Of a stretch of 64,000 nucleotides of DNA, positions 23,236-36,300 are shown in pieces; the first letter of the stretch is position 1; each line of letters starts with the position of its first letter. The DNA is taken from NCBI GenBank assembly GCA_016758965.1, contig JAEPRB010000027.1:186001-250000 (forward strand). Reading direction: 5' to 3'. Below the pieces are notes generated by a model. It worked only from the letters and a program-made list of their open reading frames with translations, was not told the origin of the DNA and made no database searches. The translations under genes were made by a program, and so were the position numbers. The DNA is from Circinella minor. Lineage: Eukaryota > Mucoromycota > Mucoromycetes > Mucorales > Lichtheimiaceae.

Positions 23236-25854
23236 TGCCATTTTATTAGCTATGGAGTTTCTCTTATATTGAATTGTATGCCGTCGTCACATCAATAATT
23301 GTATTTATTAAATTCTAGTGATTTTGCCATTTATACCCCATTTTTTGTTTTATTTTTTTCAAATTGAGAGACGGAGAAAAAAAATATAAATTGTAACGGA
23401 CTCACACGGTCAGTTGAGCAATGCATAAAAACCATGAAGTTGCCTAATTATTGATGTGTTTGACATCCAGAAACATATTCCCAATTAATTTGGGCGCTTT
23501 ATTTTACCAATTCAACTTCAAGTGGCGTTCATGCTTTTTTTATTTCTTTTCAGTTATCACCTATAATACATAACAAATAATAATATAAAAAACAGTTAAA
23601 AAAAGACTGCCTATCTTTGCAAATACCATACACTTTGACATTTTTACTTTACTCATGATTACCAAAGTGGTTTTTACAATTATTATATATTGATTTACAG
23701 CAATTGCTTTACTATATGATGAAAACACACAATACTTTGACAGAACTCTGTCTTATGAATCGTTAATCAAGGTTATTCATGTGTCCGTGATCTTTTCTTA
23801 ATACATAATGGCGAGTTCAATCTACATATTACGAATAACAGCATAAAAACAGCATTTGTATATAATAGCGTTACATAAATAGCTTTTCCACACTTATAAA
23901 ACATTATTATTAACAAGAAAAATGATATAAATTGCACTATTGTTAGATTATACTCTTTTGGGCTGTTATAGCTATAAAAATATGATGGAATCAAACGACG
24001 GTCTACCATACATTTAAGATGTAATTGACGCTACTATCAGCATTTATTAAAAGGATTATTTATCTGAAGTTCTCGATTTTGTGCGTTTGACCACTTTTAC
24101 AAGGGAACGAAAGCCGTTCCCATGTTGAACTACACTGTATATTAGCTGGTATATTTGTTAGAAGTATAATAGGAGGATTAATGTTACATACGTAACAACA
24201 ATAATATTTGATTACTGTACAATGACATCAAGTGGGTCATGTAAAGTTTATTTATTACAATTATTTGGCTACCATGAAAAGACGTTTTAATGCCGTATTC
24301 AAATTTATTACAATGGCAAATCTTTTAATTGTTTATTATATACAGTACTACGTATATTTGATTCTTTCTAGCAGTATTCTATTTCTCGGTTCCCGTAATA
24401 ATAACCAAACTCCTCCTTTTTTTTTTCTTTGTTCTCCAATTTCTAATATCACTTCTCACTAAAGATTTGAATTTTTTAAACAATACTAAATCTTCAAGTA
24501 ACCCGCGATCAAAAAAAATATACAAGTGCAAGTATTCGATGAGAAAGGTACTAGAACTATCTTTATCAGCAAAAACGTAACAAAAACGAATTAATTGTAA
24601 TTTATTATTCAATACACTACGTACCGATTACGATAAATCAATAATAACACTTTAATGATCCACATGTATGTACTCCGCATATTATTTCATGAATGTTGAT
24701 TTTCTCATTGTTGTGTTCTCCATTTCATGATTATTTGGCAAATTCACAATCTAATATTTTCAGTTTGAATATAAATTAACTTCCACATTTCCTATTATTT
24801 ATCTTCCATTCATATATTATCATTATTATAAGGAAACAAAGGTCTCTGTGCTGTGATCAAATGCATGTGTATGACAGCGACGTTAGTAATGGGGCAGTTT
24901 ATATAAATTAATAATATCATAATCGGTTTAAAAATATTTTGTGTATATTACAATGTTGATCAAGAAAAATGCAGGAATATTGGATCGTTCAACAAAGATG
25001 TATCAACGTCTCAGTGTGCTGTTCAACTGGTTGTGCATTAACAAGACTTGTTCATAAATAGTACACCAAATTTACGAAAGAGCTTACTATATAGATATAA
25101 TGTAACTCTATATTCATTTATCAGCTGTCCATATATAAGTTCTCAAAAAAAAAAATAGTGTATTTGTTTTTTGAAATCGTTTGGTCCTAATTAATAAGAA
25201 ATTAATGTATGATCTTCTAACAACTGGGCTGACCGGGACCTTGGTTGTGTAATATAAAGCAAAACATTGATGATTTTAAACTTGTTTGGTTTGTTGACTT
25301 TTGATACGATATGACTTTAAAGCATTTTTATATAATTGAGGAAAAACGAAAACCAATGCAACAAGATTTCAATTGAATCCAAGTGGACACTTTTATAAAG
25401 TGTTTAGGGGATACGTATAATATAACTAAAAAAAAAAAAGTAATAGGCATAATAAGATTAACGACGCAACATAAAAACATTTCAAAACTTGGAAAGAACT
25501 ACAATTTTATAGAGTTATGATCAAATCATTCAAACTGCGTCATGAACTCATGAAAAAAAAAAGTACTACGTAAGCTGTCATGTGTTTCAAAATAAGGAGG
25601 TACAAAGGGGGTCTGTGCTTTCTCAGAGTTTGCAGTGAAACAACCAATAATAGTAGGAGTAAATAGAATACTTGGATCACCATAATCATTATCCTCTTCA
25701 AATTTTATTGACACGAACTTATACTTTAATTAGTAACAATTCCATCTGCGCTGTGCTTTAATTGAAGTAAGTCAATGGAAAAAATTTAAAAAAAAGGTAT
25801 AAAAAGAAGGTTATTTTTTATCCCTGTTGATTTTTCTTTCTTTTTTTTTCTCAA

Positions 25855-26035
25855 CGGCAATGGTCCAGGGAGATAAAAATAGTCAGCGAAACCGGTTAAG
25901 CCATGACAGGGATTAGCCCACCCACTCTTTCGCAAACTGTTGCCAGCCGATGTTAACACAACGGCAAGGGTCCCTAGTGTTAACAGGCAATCAGCTATTT
26001 AGCACACTTTCGCTTACACAAATTTTTGTTACCTA
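25855..26035. other. GC-richer non-coding block of unknown nature
   Basis: The block stands out from its AT-rich surroundings and carries internal repeats: CAACGGCAATGGTCC at about 25853 and CAACGGCAAGGGTCC at about 25958, plus two GTTAACA segments. It has no long open frame. It does not show a tRNA B box or another RNA signature that I can recognise. It may be a structured RNA, a solo terminal repeat of a transposon, or a regulatory element. Confidence 0.3.
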
Positions 26036-26804
26036 GCATTGGTCTTTTTTCTTTTATATGTTTTCTTTTTCTTTTTTTTTTATAAGAAAAAGAAAAGTCG
26101 CAAGGTCTTCTTTTTTCTTCTCCTTACAAAAAATTAAAACTCATTAAGAAAATGATAAAAATAATTATTACTATTATAATAGTAGTAATAACAGCAAAAA
26201 CTAAAAGTTCCCATTCAGAACGACTTTTTTTTAACTTTTCTTAATGTACATTTCGTTTTTTTTAAATGTGTTTTTTGGAGCTATAGGAAAGTGCACAGAC
26301 ATAAATGCGCTGTTATAGAAAAACGCACATACCTTATGGCTTCCAAAGTGATTTTATGGGTATGTGTTTTATTAATGATCTCTCTCTCTCTCTGTCTTTT
26401 TTTTTTTTTTTTTTTTTTTGACAAAGTGTCATTTGATTGAAGTAGTTCTTATTATAAAAATAATACATCAGAATTTTCATTTTTTAGAATCGTTCGAATG
26501 AAATCTATATGAAAAGATACGTTTCCATAACTTAAATAGTTTTAAAACCCGTTTGCACACGATGATGGCTAACCCAAGAAAATTTATTTATATTTAAACA
26601 TTACATATTTGAACGAGATTTTTTGTATAAAAAATTATAGTATTTTATTAAAAGTCATTGTACGTAGTATCGACTATTGAACAAACCCCCCCAACTGTCA
26701 TTACTACGTATGATGTAAATAAAACAGAATTTACATCTTTATAATAATAGTTAAACTACTACATCGATGAACGAACATCAAGGCAGTATGTTAGTATAAC
26801 ATTA

Positions 26805-27588
26805 TTATTCATCATAGGCAGCAACTTCTGGATAGGTAGCAACGTATTCCTTAAGATTTGGACGCTCTTCAAAAGCTTTGACAAACTTGGCAAGGTTAGG
26901 GTACTATATTACAAAATAAATTAAGCGAAGTTTAGATATATGAGTAAAATGCACATTATCTATTATTATAATTTGATTGGTGCTGTTATAATACAAACCT
27001 GTTCTAAGCCTTGTGTTCTTTGACCATCGTTAGCGAGATTATGATATACTACGAAATCAGCATAAGAAATCTGTGATAGTACAAAGAAAAAAATCATAGT
27101 TGATATGAACAAAAGCACATTGTATTAGTTGATTACTATCAGTGATATGGTAAAATATGATCTCAAAACATAAATATATATATGCATACAAACCTTTTGA
27201 CCTAATACATAAGGACCATCGTTCAATCCATAGGCACGTTCAAATCGTCTATGATGACCTGACTTTAGCTTGGCAATATATTTTTCCCTCGTATCCTAAT
27301 CATTATTTTAACAATTGAAGATATAGTATAAGATAATTAACCATTATTATGTGGTTCATTCTTGATTAAGCTTCAAATGTTATATATAGAAGTTTACTGC
27401 ATACCTTGAGAAAAATAGCCCTATTCATATCTCCCCGCCAGTCAATGCAAAAATCAGCTACCATATCGACTAAATATTCTTCTTCATCAGTGGCTCCTTG
27501 ATACTTTCCTAAAAATACACGGATGCGAATTACAAGAATAAAAAAGATAAGTATAAACATACTTACATATACGCACCCACATACATAG

Positions 27589-27631
<43 letters not shown>

Positions 27632-28080
27632 CCAAGTAAACATTTATTTAAAGGAGCATGAGAGTAATACATACCACCAAGTTTTTTGGAAAGTAAACGC
27701 ATAAGCGGCATACAGGCTCCTAAATGTTTACCATCGAGCTCTACAAATGGAACAGTACCAAAGGTCAAACCTTTTTCAATAAAATCAGTTTTCGTCTTTT
27801 CCCACTCATCAAATTCAACTCTGCTGTATTCATGGGAAGTTTCAGAGTCTTGAAGAAGAAGCTTAATTGGTTCGGCAATTCCACGGACTAATGCAAAAAA
27901 AAAAAAAAAAATATAGTATAATGTTATTCAAGTGCTATGTCTCTGATCCCCACCCTAAAAAAAAGCAGTTTATAATATTGACTTGACAATCACAACTGAT
28001 TAATCATAATGAATAATAATAACAAATTACTTACTGCCAATATTAAAGTAAGTAAGCTTTATATGCGATGTTAAAGTCAT
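26805..28080 (-). CDS. Glutathione S-transferase, 211 aa, six exons
   Basis: Exons in order are 28035-28080, 27675-27887, 27405-27508, 27194-27295, 26999-27070 and 26805-26903. All introns are GT-AG and the frame closes at 211 aa, the usual GST size. The thioredoxin-like N-terminal domain starts LTYFNIGIRGIAEPIKLLL; Tyr11 is in the place of the catalytic tyrosine of sigma, pi and alpha classes. The glutathione-binding cis-proline motif is FGTVPFVELDGKHL. The helical C-terminal domain includes the N-capping motif QKISYADFVVYHNLAN. It should conjugate glutathione to electrophiles in the cytosol. The class is most like sigma/mu/pi rather than fungal Ure2 or bacterial types; that assignment is by eye. 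Confidence 0.94.
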
Positions 28081-30249
28081 TGTTATTATGTACGGTTGTT
28101 GAAGCTTAAGAATGTCTTTTAACGTGTATGTTTATCAAAAAAAAAAAAGATTTGTGTGATAGTTTTTATTTAATCTTCGTAATCCACCTCCTTTTATATT
28201 TTTGGGGAAGGTTGCTTTTTTCTTTAATAACTTCTTTGTATTTGTAAGCAAATTATTTTAATATTACGTAGCTTATTATAAACCTATTCTTCACTCCCGA
28301 TATTCTCAGCCTGCATAAATATTTGCGTGTCTTAAAAAGGTCAAAGTTTGTATATTTGACATAGCCATCATTCTCCTAAACTTCACACAACCCTCCTAAA
28401 AAAGAAAAAATCCCGGTGCAGAGGTATAGTGTCCTGTTTTATTATTATACATATTAAAGCTGTTCTTTATTTTATATTACAAAATTAGAGTGAAAATACG
28501 TACTGTAACTCTAAAGATAGAGTTTCAAGTAATAGTAGAGATTTAGTTAATACCATCAATACGTCAAATAAACAAGTATATGGTGGTGCTACGTTGATAT
28601 TAGATTTATACCGTTGACGACCCCGTCGTCATGTTGCGTAATTTATTCTGCTCCTTTAATTTTTTTAGTGACGCATGTTTTTTTGATTTGTCATCCATGT
28701 AGAAACAGATTTTTCTTCATGTATCATGAACCTTCATTGTATATCTGGTGACACAATTTTCAAAAAAGGGAAATGTTGGCACACATTTGAGAAAATTTAA
28801 ATTTTTATAGTTACGTGGCTGTGTTGCATAATAAAAATTATATTCTTAGTCTATTGGAAAGAATCTCATTTTTCTTCTATATACCTAATACGTACGTATG
28901 TTAAAAAAAAAGAAGAAACTAGGTATGCTGTGGTTATTGTCTGCTACTATTTTGTTATAGTTTATGCAGGAGTATTGCACTTGTTCTATAGAAATTACTA
29001 GAGATTTTTGATTTGTCATCATAATGCCACTATAGATTTTTTATCAAAAAATCAGATTGAAATCTTCGTTGCTGTCAAGAAAAAATCCCTCAACAAATCA
29101 GACTTGTTGCGGATAACCCCATATTTTATACTTATGGATATAGCCCAAGTTTTTAAGTCTCTTATAAAATATAGTAACAATATTATCAAAACCAGTAGCA
29201 TTGAAAGTAGTAAAAGATATCTTTTTAACCGCCATGACCTCATTTATATGAACTGCAGTTCTCGTTTGTGTACATAACGATAATACTGGAAAAAAATAGG
29301 CAGGAAACTGAATCATTATTCATGAAAAATTGAACTGTTAACATCAGTTTTGTAGAGATTTTCAACATATGTTGTAATACTAATAGTTGTATAAGTAATA
29401 CATATATGCCAGAATGCGATATTGTTGTATCAATCTGTTTGTTCCCTTTGAAAGCACTATATAAAGTGAAGCGTCTTAAGAGTTGAAATATACTTAAAAT
29501 AGTATTTTTGGCTTGTCCACCCTAATTTTTCAGAAAAAAAGTTTTGTGAAGAACACATGACTGTGAACTAATATGTTGATGTCACACAGTTACATTAACA
29601 GAGAATGGTAAAAGGAGATATTCACGCATGTGAGAAAATTATCACCATCATCATTATGTGTGAGAGAACGTGCCGGAAAAATTGGATCAAAGTTCTGCTG
29701 CATCGTTTGTCAAGCACAGTAGTAATAAATTATGAAACCGATTTATTCTCGATCAAATCAACATCCAGCATTATTATACTATATTGTCTTTATAACAGTC
29801 TATTGTTGTGTAATATTTTTGTATCTACGTAGAACAGTTATTCAAAAAAAGTGGGTAGCTTTGATAATCTGGTAAAGGAACTCTCTCACTGCAAGAAAAC
29901 TGATTCTGAAGTCTCTTCACTTCAATGTAGAAAAAAAAAGTTTGTGGCGGTGACAACACTGCATTCCTGTCCAAATTATTTGCATTATTTTTTGATTTTA
30001 GAAAACTACAATTTCTATTTCCAGCTTTTTTATATATATATAATGTTAAACGAGGAATTATTCGAATAAGCAAAAGAAGCAAAACATACAAAATAGTGTC
30101 GTTTTTCTTTAAAAAAATATTTGATTCATATTTTATACTAATGAATTTTAACTTTAATTGAATACCAAAATAAAAAATGTTAGATCCACAAAAGAGCTTG
30201 GTTGATTATTACAATGTTCGGGCAAAATTGATTAAGATGAAACAAAAAA
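28081..30249. other. Gene-poor stretch; no supportable gene
   Basis: Two plus-strand open frames, 29008-29277 and 29851-30069, have a somewhat mixed amino-acid composition but no start context, partner exon or family. Neither is called. The right end borders the retrotransposon remnant. Confidence 0.45.
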
Positions 30250-31620
30250 AAAAGGAAATTCATCTCCACTGTATCGCGACCAGGTTCAAAAGAATAATCA
30301 TGCCGTGATGAAACATTAGGAACATGCATAACTTTATCAGGTTGATATGAAATTACCGTTAGATCATATTAATTGAGTTCATTCATCCATCGCACCAATC
30401 GAGGAGTATACTTAGATTGAGAACATAAATATTTTAAAAGATAATGGTCAGATCGAACATCATATTGGCTATCTCGAAAAAAAAGTTAAATACGTATAGC
30501 ATGTAAAATGGACAAAAGTTCCCCTCCTTGAGTTGGATAATTACACTCTCCGGATGATAATTTCCGTGATTTATACGTTAATGGATGTCATTGTTTATCG
30601 TCGCCTTCTTCTAGTAATACAGCTCCAACACAAACATCTGATTTATCCACTTATACACTGTATGGCCTTTTGGGGTCAGACGTTTGTAATAACCAAGCTT
30701 GGATTAGTATATGCTTTATCAAGTTGAAACTGTTTTGACATACATTTGTTCATTGGATTTTTCGCTTCTTTGGCCCAGTACTACGAGTTAAATTGGTCAG
30801 TGGAGCAGCCATACTTGCAAAATTTGGGATGAACGGCCGGAAATGCTGAGCTAGACCAATGAATTGTCGCACTTATTGGCCATTATTAAGTGGTTTCCAT
30901 TCCTAAATGCCCTTGATCATATCCGATGCCAGAATAACACCGTTCGAAGAGACATGAAATCCGAGAAAGGTAATTTCTATTTTCCAAATTCACACTTTTT
31001 ATAATTTACATATAATTGATTATCTCGTAATTTGTCTAATACCATTTTTATATGTTCTTGATGTTTATCCCACGAGTCGCTGAAAATTAAACCATCATCA
31101 ACATCGATCCAATAAATCACCTAACATGAGCCTATTAATTAATGCTTGAAAAATTGGGAGAATAGTAGACAATCTACGTAAACGGGAGCACCTTCCATAA
31201 AAACTGGCAGTAATAAACGTGTATTAAATTCTGTCTTGAGTATATTTGATTCACGATTTTTTATTTGATGGTAGCCGCTCCTAAGATTCAAACTTGAAAA
31301 ATATTTAGCTCCTTCTAAACATTTCAAACACATATCGATTCTTGGTAAAGGTGCATCAATCAGGATCGTCTTTTTATTTGTTGCTCGATAATTCACACAC
31401 ATCCGCATTTTAACGCCCACCTTCTTAAAAAAATAATACGGGACTTCCCTATGGTGATGCACTTGAAATCTCCAAACACAATTCAAGTATTCATTTAATT
31501 GTCGTAGTAATTCGTCAAGTTCCAATGATGGCATTTTATATGATGGTGGAGACACAGGTTTTTCATCTACAGTATCAATGATATGTCCAAAACCACGATC
31601 TGATGGTACACCTGGTAATT
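30250..31620 (-). pseudogene. Reverse transcriptase and RNase H remnant
   Basis: At 31139-31555 the frame shows the fingers-palm blocks VNYRATNKKT, PLPRID and AKYFSSLNLRSGYHQI. The usual catalytic Asp of the LDLRSGYHQ block is Asn, and the Y-x-D-D box reads YVDC. Further left, other frames show the RNase H blocks SDVCVGAVLLE, HPLTYKSRKLSSGE and the segment GGELLSILHAI, then a tether-like YQPDKVMHVPNVSSR near 30330. Several stops and frameshifts separate these blocks. The enzyme cannot be functional. Confidence 0.85.
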
Positions 31621-31855
31621 AATCTCGAAAAATATACTGATATTCTTCTACCAATGGCTGTGATTCTTCTGGCATCTTATATTTCTTAAGATTCAATTCC
31701 AATAAATGCAGTAATCAACATGAGTATATTTTTTTTACGCTCTTGTGCCGAATCGCCCGATTTATTTGCTTGTGTGATAACAAATATGTATCGTAACCCA
31801 GATTCACCAAGATACTTTACTGCCTGTACCATCTTTATTTCGCCGCTTACATTGA

Positions 31856-32128
31856 TCATTCAAATATCCATTGACCAATCGACATCAGGTGTATTTTTTG
31901 CAGCCAATTGCGACCTAAAACAAAATCGAATTCGGTGCCAAGTATATGATCCTTGATCGACATATTACATCCATCCAAATTCAAATCAACATTTACTATT
32001 TTATTTATACGCAATCTATGCCCACCGTCCGTTTCGACTTCACGTGATTTGACTTTTACTGTTTCCAAATTTCTTACCATATTAGGGGATATGTAACTTT
32101 GAACTTGCGTCGGATCGGGCAAAGTCAA
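31856..32128 (-). pseudogene. Retropepsin-like protease remnant
   Basis: The segment PTQVQSYISPNMV sits where Ty3/gypsy proteases carry the Asp-Ser/Thr-Gly active site followed by the SYIS block; the catalytic triad is no longer recognisable. Downstream, TEFDFVLGRNWL resembles the family's second conserved block (D-x-I-L-G-x-x-W-L). Confidence 0.7.
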
Positions 32129-32457
32129 TATTCATTTTCCCGCACATGAACCGTCGTATAACGGGAGAGATCCACTACCGTCTTTACACGCTTGTAACTG
32201 CATTAAATGACAATAGTCTTCTTTCAACTTATTCACCTCAAGGTGATACCACCATGATCAGTGTCTTTCTTGTGTTGACCATTCTCAGTTACTTCTACCT
32301 TCGACTTTAGACACATTGAAAATGACTCCTGTACATTACTATTATGGATATCCTTGGACTTGATCACATCTGGTCAACCTCGCTGATCTACCTTTTTTTC
32401 TTGATTTTGATCTCTTGGTCCACCAGTGACCTTTTTCTTAACAAGGGGCTTAGAATT

Positions 32458-33225
32458 TTAGTGCACAAACAACCCCTCTACTAATTGTCTATTGACCAAA
32501 AAATCCTGCTTACTTCTATGCTGCTTAAAACAATCCCACCAAATATGACCGCACTTGCCACACTTGAAGCACTTTACCCATTTGATACCATCACTTGACT
32601 GACTCCCATAAGATTCGTCGTCGCTTGCACCATCATATCGACGATCCGCAGGTTTTAAAGCATCAAGATTCATAGAAGCGGGGCCTTGATGACCCGTATG
32701 AAGAGGAAGACTGACCAAACGATTTATTAAACAGAGAGAAATTGGATAGACAACGATTTGCAACCTCCACATTCTTCTGCCATTTCATATGCTTTGGCAT
32801 AGGCATATACTTCCGTCAATGAAAAAGGCTTCTGTATCAGGACATGGAGACCACTGGTATTTTAAACCTTGAACAAAATTAAACAACACATCCTTGGTAT
32901 CCATATTTGGTAATTTTGGCATTAACGAACTTCTGACCATACCTCTCCACCGCACTTGTTTGCTGAAGCTGTTGTAACGTTGTCCAGCCAGTTGTTTTGC
33001 GTTACCGGGCTTGAATTCATATTTGCATACACGTTTAAATTCCGACCATGTGTTTGAAGTCGAAGCCGTCAAATTATATTCAACACTACACCACCACATA
33101 GCCGTATCATCACATAACAACGTTACCGCAAACAATCTGAATTCGTAAATATTAAAAATCATTAAATGGTAAAGAATACAACCAAGCCTCGACGTCGTGT
33201 TGAGCTGTACCTTCGTCATGGTCAA
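32458..33225 (-). pseudogene. Gag remnant with CCHC zinc knuckle
   Basis: Two frames of the remnant are visible. At 32785-33225 a capsid-like segment includes TWSEFKRVCKYEFKPGN and FNFVQGLKY. At 32458-32772 the tail contains a zinc knuckle with spacing C-x2-C-x4-H-x4-C (CFKCGKCGHIWWDC, about 32530-32571). The two pieces are out of frame with each other. The knuckle would bind the element's RNA in an intact copy. Confidence 0.8.
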
Positions 33226-33300
33226 TATCAGATTGTCTTAGGCGTACTATATTGGCTAATGTTTGTTGTTCATCCACATTAGCCTATGGTCTTGTTGCTC

Positions 33301-36300
33301 GTGCATGCAAATTGGCAATTTGCTCTGCTTGTTGTTGTTGCTGTATTATTTATTGTAAGAGCAGAAACATTGTCATAGTTGTTTGTTGTTCCACGTTATC
33401 AGTTTCTTGTTGTCCGTGATTATCCGTTTGATAAATCAACTACGTATCATTCTTTTGTTACCAGCGGATCTGACCATTCGTTCGATACGATACATACATA
33501 TTCTATGTTAAACTCGTACTAATTATAATGTATTAACATTTATAATTAATTTTGATGTACTTATATTTTAATATTTTACGTCGTCAATAAATGCACCAAA
33601 GTTTATCAAAAAAAGTAACTGGTGTTAAAATGATCATATTAAGAAAAACAAATTACTCATTATTTTATGTGGAGTACGGGCTAAGTAATGAAGTAAGAAT
33701 CAACTAGGTACGAAACAAAAAAATGAAGATTGCTTTGACCCCATTTTTGTCCTCGTCAACAAAATCAAATATATAAAGTGTAATTTTACCCTTTTTGTTT
33801 AAAGAAATCACAAAAAGCACTTCAAAAAAATAGGAGCAACTTTTATACCAATCAAAAAACGAATAAACATTAGAAATTGGTGAATTCTTTTCAAATAGTT
33901 CAGAATCTTGTTACTTAAATTAAGGGGTTCGCATGCATTCGCCGAAAGTTCCTAAAAGCGAAAACGACAAAGTTAACTGTTATATTACATATTGTCACTG
34001 TTCTGCCTTTAGACCTCAGTAGAAAAAACTTAGAGTATCGTTAACATGAGGCATTATAGATATCTCCGCATGGATGTATTTTTACGTATGAAAAAAGCTA
34101 AATCTAATAATTACTGTTTTTACTAATAGAATTATTCATATAGAACACTTCTTAGCAGATCTGGTATTATTATTGCTGCATTTATCATGTTAAATGCCAT
34201 TAAGAACAGTATAATATGACAGGCGCATAAGAGGGGCATTAAGGAATGAAATGTTTTTTTTGCCACGTTGTGCGTATTCTCCTCAATGGGGAACATTCAT
34301 ATGGCGAAGCGCGGGGGAGGAAAAGGGGAAGAAAGAAAAGGGATTTATAAATCGATGCGTATACCATGCTAGTACAATTATAATGTCCCTCGCGCAATTC
34401 ATATGTTATTTAGTTTTAACTACTTACTAATATACTAATATACATATTATTATAATAGCTCCTAATATGGATTAAAAATGCTGTTGTTGTTATGATGGTA
34501 AATAAAGTACATGCGTTGCCATGCATGTTTGTTTTGGAGTAATAACAAAAAATATAGCAATGATAGGGATCGTCGCTTTATATATATAATATATATACAG
34601 ATCAACTGTGGATCCTTTCATAATAGTAATAAATAACATATGATAATAGCGTCAATACTAATAATAAACAACTATTTTCATTTGTCCCTATTATATGTAA
34701 GCTGAAAGATGAAAAGTGACTTATATAACCGGTCACTTGTATAAGATACTACCACATATGCAGGAACAGAAAAAAAAGGCATAGGCCAATAAGGAACGAA
34801 TACGGGCCTCTTTTACGCCTTTCTGACGCATTTACTTTACACTTTTCTCCTAGTCCCCCCCATCCCTTTCTTCATCAGCTTTTCCCTCACTAATAAGACC
34901 GAAATCGTAGAAAACGAAGGTGGATTATTGGCTGGTCATAAAGAATTTAATATGAAATTGTGACAGTTAATTTACTTTTATATTACATAATTGGCGTTGT
35001 ATCATATTTCAAAAAATCGTCATGTCAAAATAGATAATATTATATAATAAAGTCCATTTTGTTATCGCTATAATGATTTCATTATCCCACTATTTAAAAT
35101 CACCCCATTTTATTTTGATTAGAGTAATTATAGCTTTATTATAAACTATACCTAATATATTCATTTCTTGTATATATAAAAATAAATTATGAACACAAAG
35201 AAAAACAGCAACAATAAAAGTTAACAATATTATTTAATGTTGCTGATCACTTTTGATTGGTTAACAACAAATAGCATAACGTTTGAAAAAAGTCTTAGAG
35301 AAAATTTTGTGCCAACAATTAGAGTATTGTCGTTATAGTAAACAAGTTGCGCAGTTGTGATAATATTAATAATATTTATGTTTATAAATACGTAATGACG
35401 TTTCATGCAGAAACGATAAACTTGGGCGTTTTGAACATGTGTTATATATATTATTACAATGCAAGATATTTGCAACGAGAGAGACAAGAAATAGATATGA
35501 TATATTCCCTTTCCTTTAAATGTAATGTATATTATGAAACTTAAAAATGATTTCTTGCATTACTAAACTGTTTCTTGAATTCATCGCTTGATGCGCGAAA
35601 AAGCATAAAAAAAATTCTTTAGTTGAAGCGGGGTAAAAAAAAAAAGGAACAAAAAAAAAAAAAAGAGGGAGAGAGAATTACAGAAAGGAGCAAATTTCAT
35701 AAGTTGTAGCTAGTTACTTTATCAGTTCATCATGTGCATATATTTTAAAGAGGTGTATATATGTTGACATCTGTCATTATAACCCCTAATATCGTCCACA
35801 AGCGATAGTCAATTCAAATAACGCGTTGTGTATTATATATTTAAGCTGATTTTTTTGTGTGTTTTGCTTTTCATGTAATAACTTTTTGGGGTTAAATTAA
35901 AGTTATTATAGATGATAGTGATAATGATAGTAGTGACGAAAAAACAAAACTAAAATTGCTATCATAGTTTATCGGAAAAGTCGGCATGGAAACCCGAGAT
36001 GTCTGTGTCATTTCACGATATTGACCTAGTTTTTTTTTTATTTTGAAAAGGAAATAATGCTTGTGTACAAAAACCAACTAGAAAAAAAAAGACCTTTGGT
36101 GCTTACTAAATAAAATTAAATTGGATACCATTTTTATTCATCGTTCGCGTTGTGTAAAGATAATAAAAAATAAAATAACACATTAAGAAGAAAAAATATT
36201 TGTTCTTTGTTATTCTTGGAATGGGTAAAAAATTAGGAGATGTGGTTTTATGTATCAGTAATAAAAATAGACGGTGATAATAGTATGATAGTTGTAAACA

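Larger units (their letters stand above)
23050..26804. other. Gene-poor stretch; no supportable gene
   Basis: This 3.75 kb stretch holds the acetyltransferase promoter, a GCAT repeat, a perfect small hairpin at 24103-24121, two exon-like islands at 24.84-25.08 kb and a GC-richer block at about 25855-26035. A 62-codon minus-strand frame at 25526-25714 has mixed amino-acid composition but no recognisable family. A 78-codon frame at 23773-24009 is hydrophobic and probably chance. Confidence 0.45.
30250..33300 (-). mobile_element. Degenerate Ty3/gypsy LTR retrotransposon, minus strand, integrase end missing
   Basis: From high to low coordinate the order is gag, zinc knuckle, protease, reverse transcriptase and RNase H, the Ty3/gypsy order. 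All domains are broken by stops and frameshifts. No integrase follows RNase H, so the 3' part is lost. No matching pair of terminal repeats was seen at the two ends. The element is inactive and its boundaries are approximate. Confidence 0.85.

Noticed and set aside
23773..24009. Hydrophobic 78-codon minus-strand frame, two possible membrane helices
   Set aside because: Ile/Phe/Leu-rich frames are common by chance in AT-rich DNA; there is no other support.
25526..25714. 62-codon minus-strand frame with mixed composition
   Set aside because: No family, no partner exon and no clear promoter; it could be a fragment but cannot be supported.
25855..26035. tRNA or known structured RNA in the GC-richer block
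   Set aside because: No B box (GGTTCGANTCC type), no cloverleaf and no signature of 5S, SRP or RNase P RNA could be seen.
29008..30069. Two plus-strand frames (29008-29277 and 29851-30069) as genes
   Set aside because: No splice partners or family resemblance; the segments lie next to a decayed transposon and were not called.
28250..34300. Terminal repeats for the Ty3/gypsy remnant
   Set aside because: No matching pair of direct repeats or primer-binding site was found by eye on either side.
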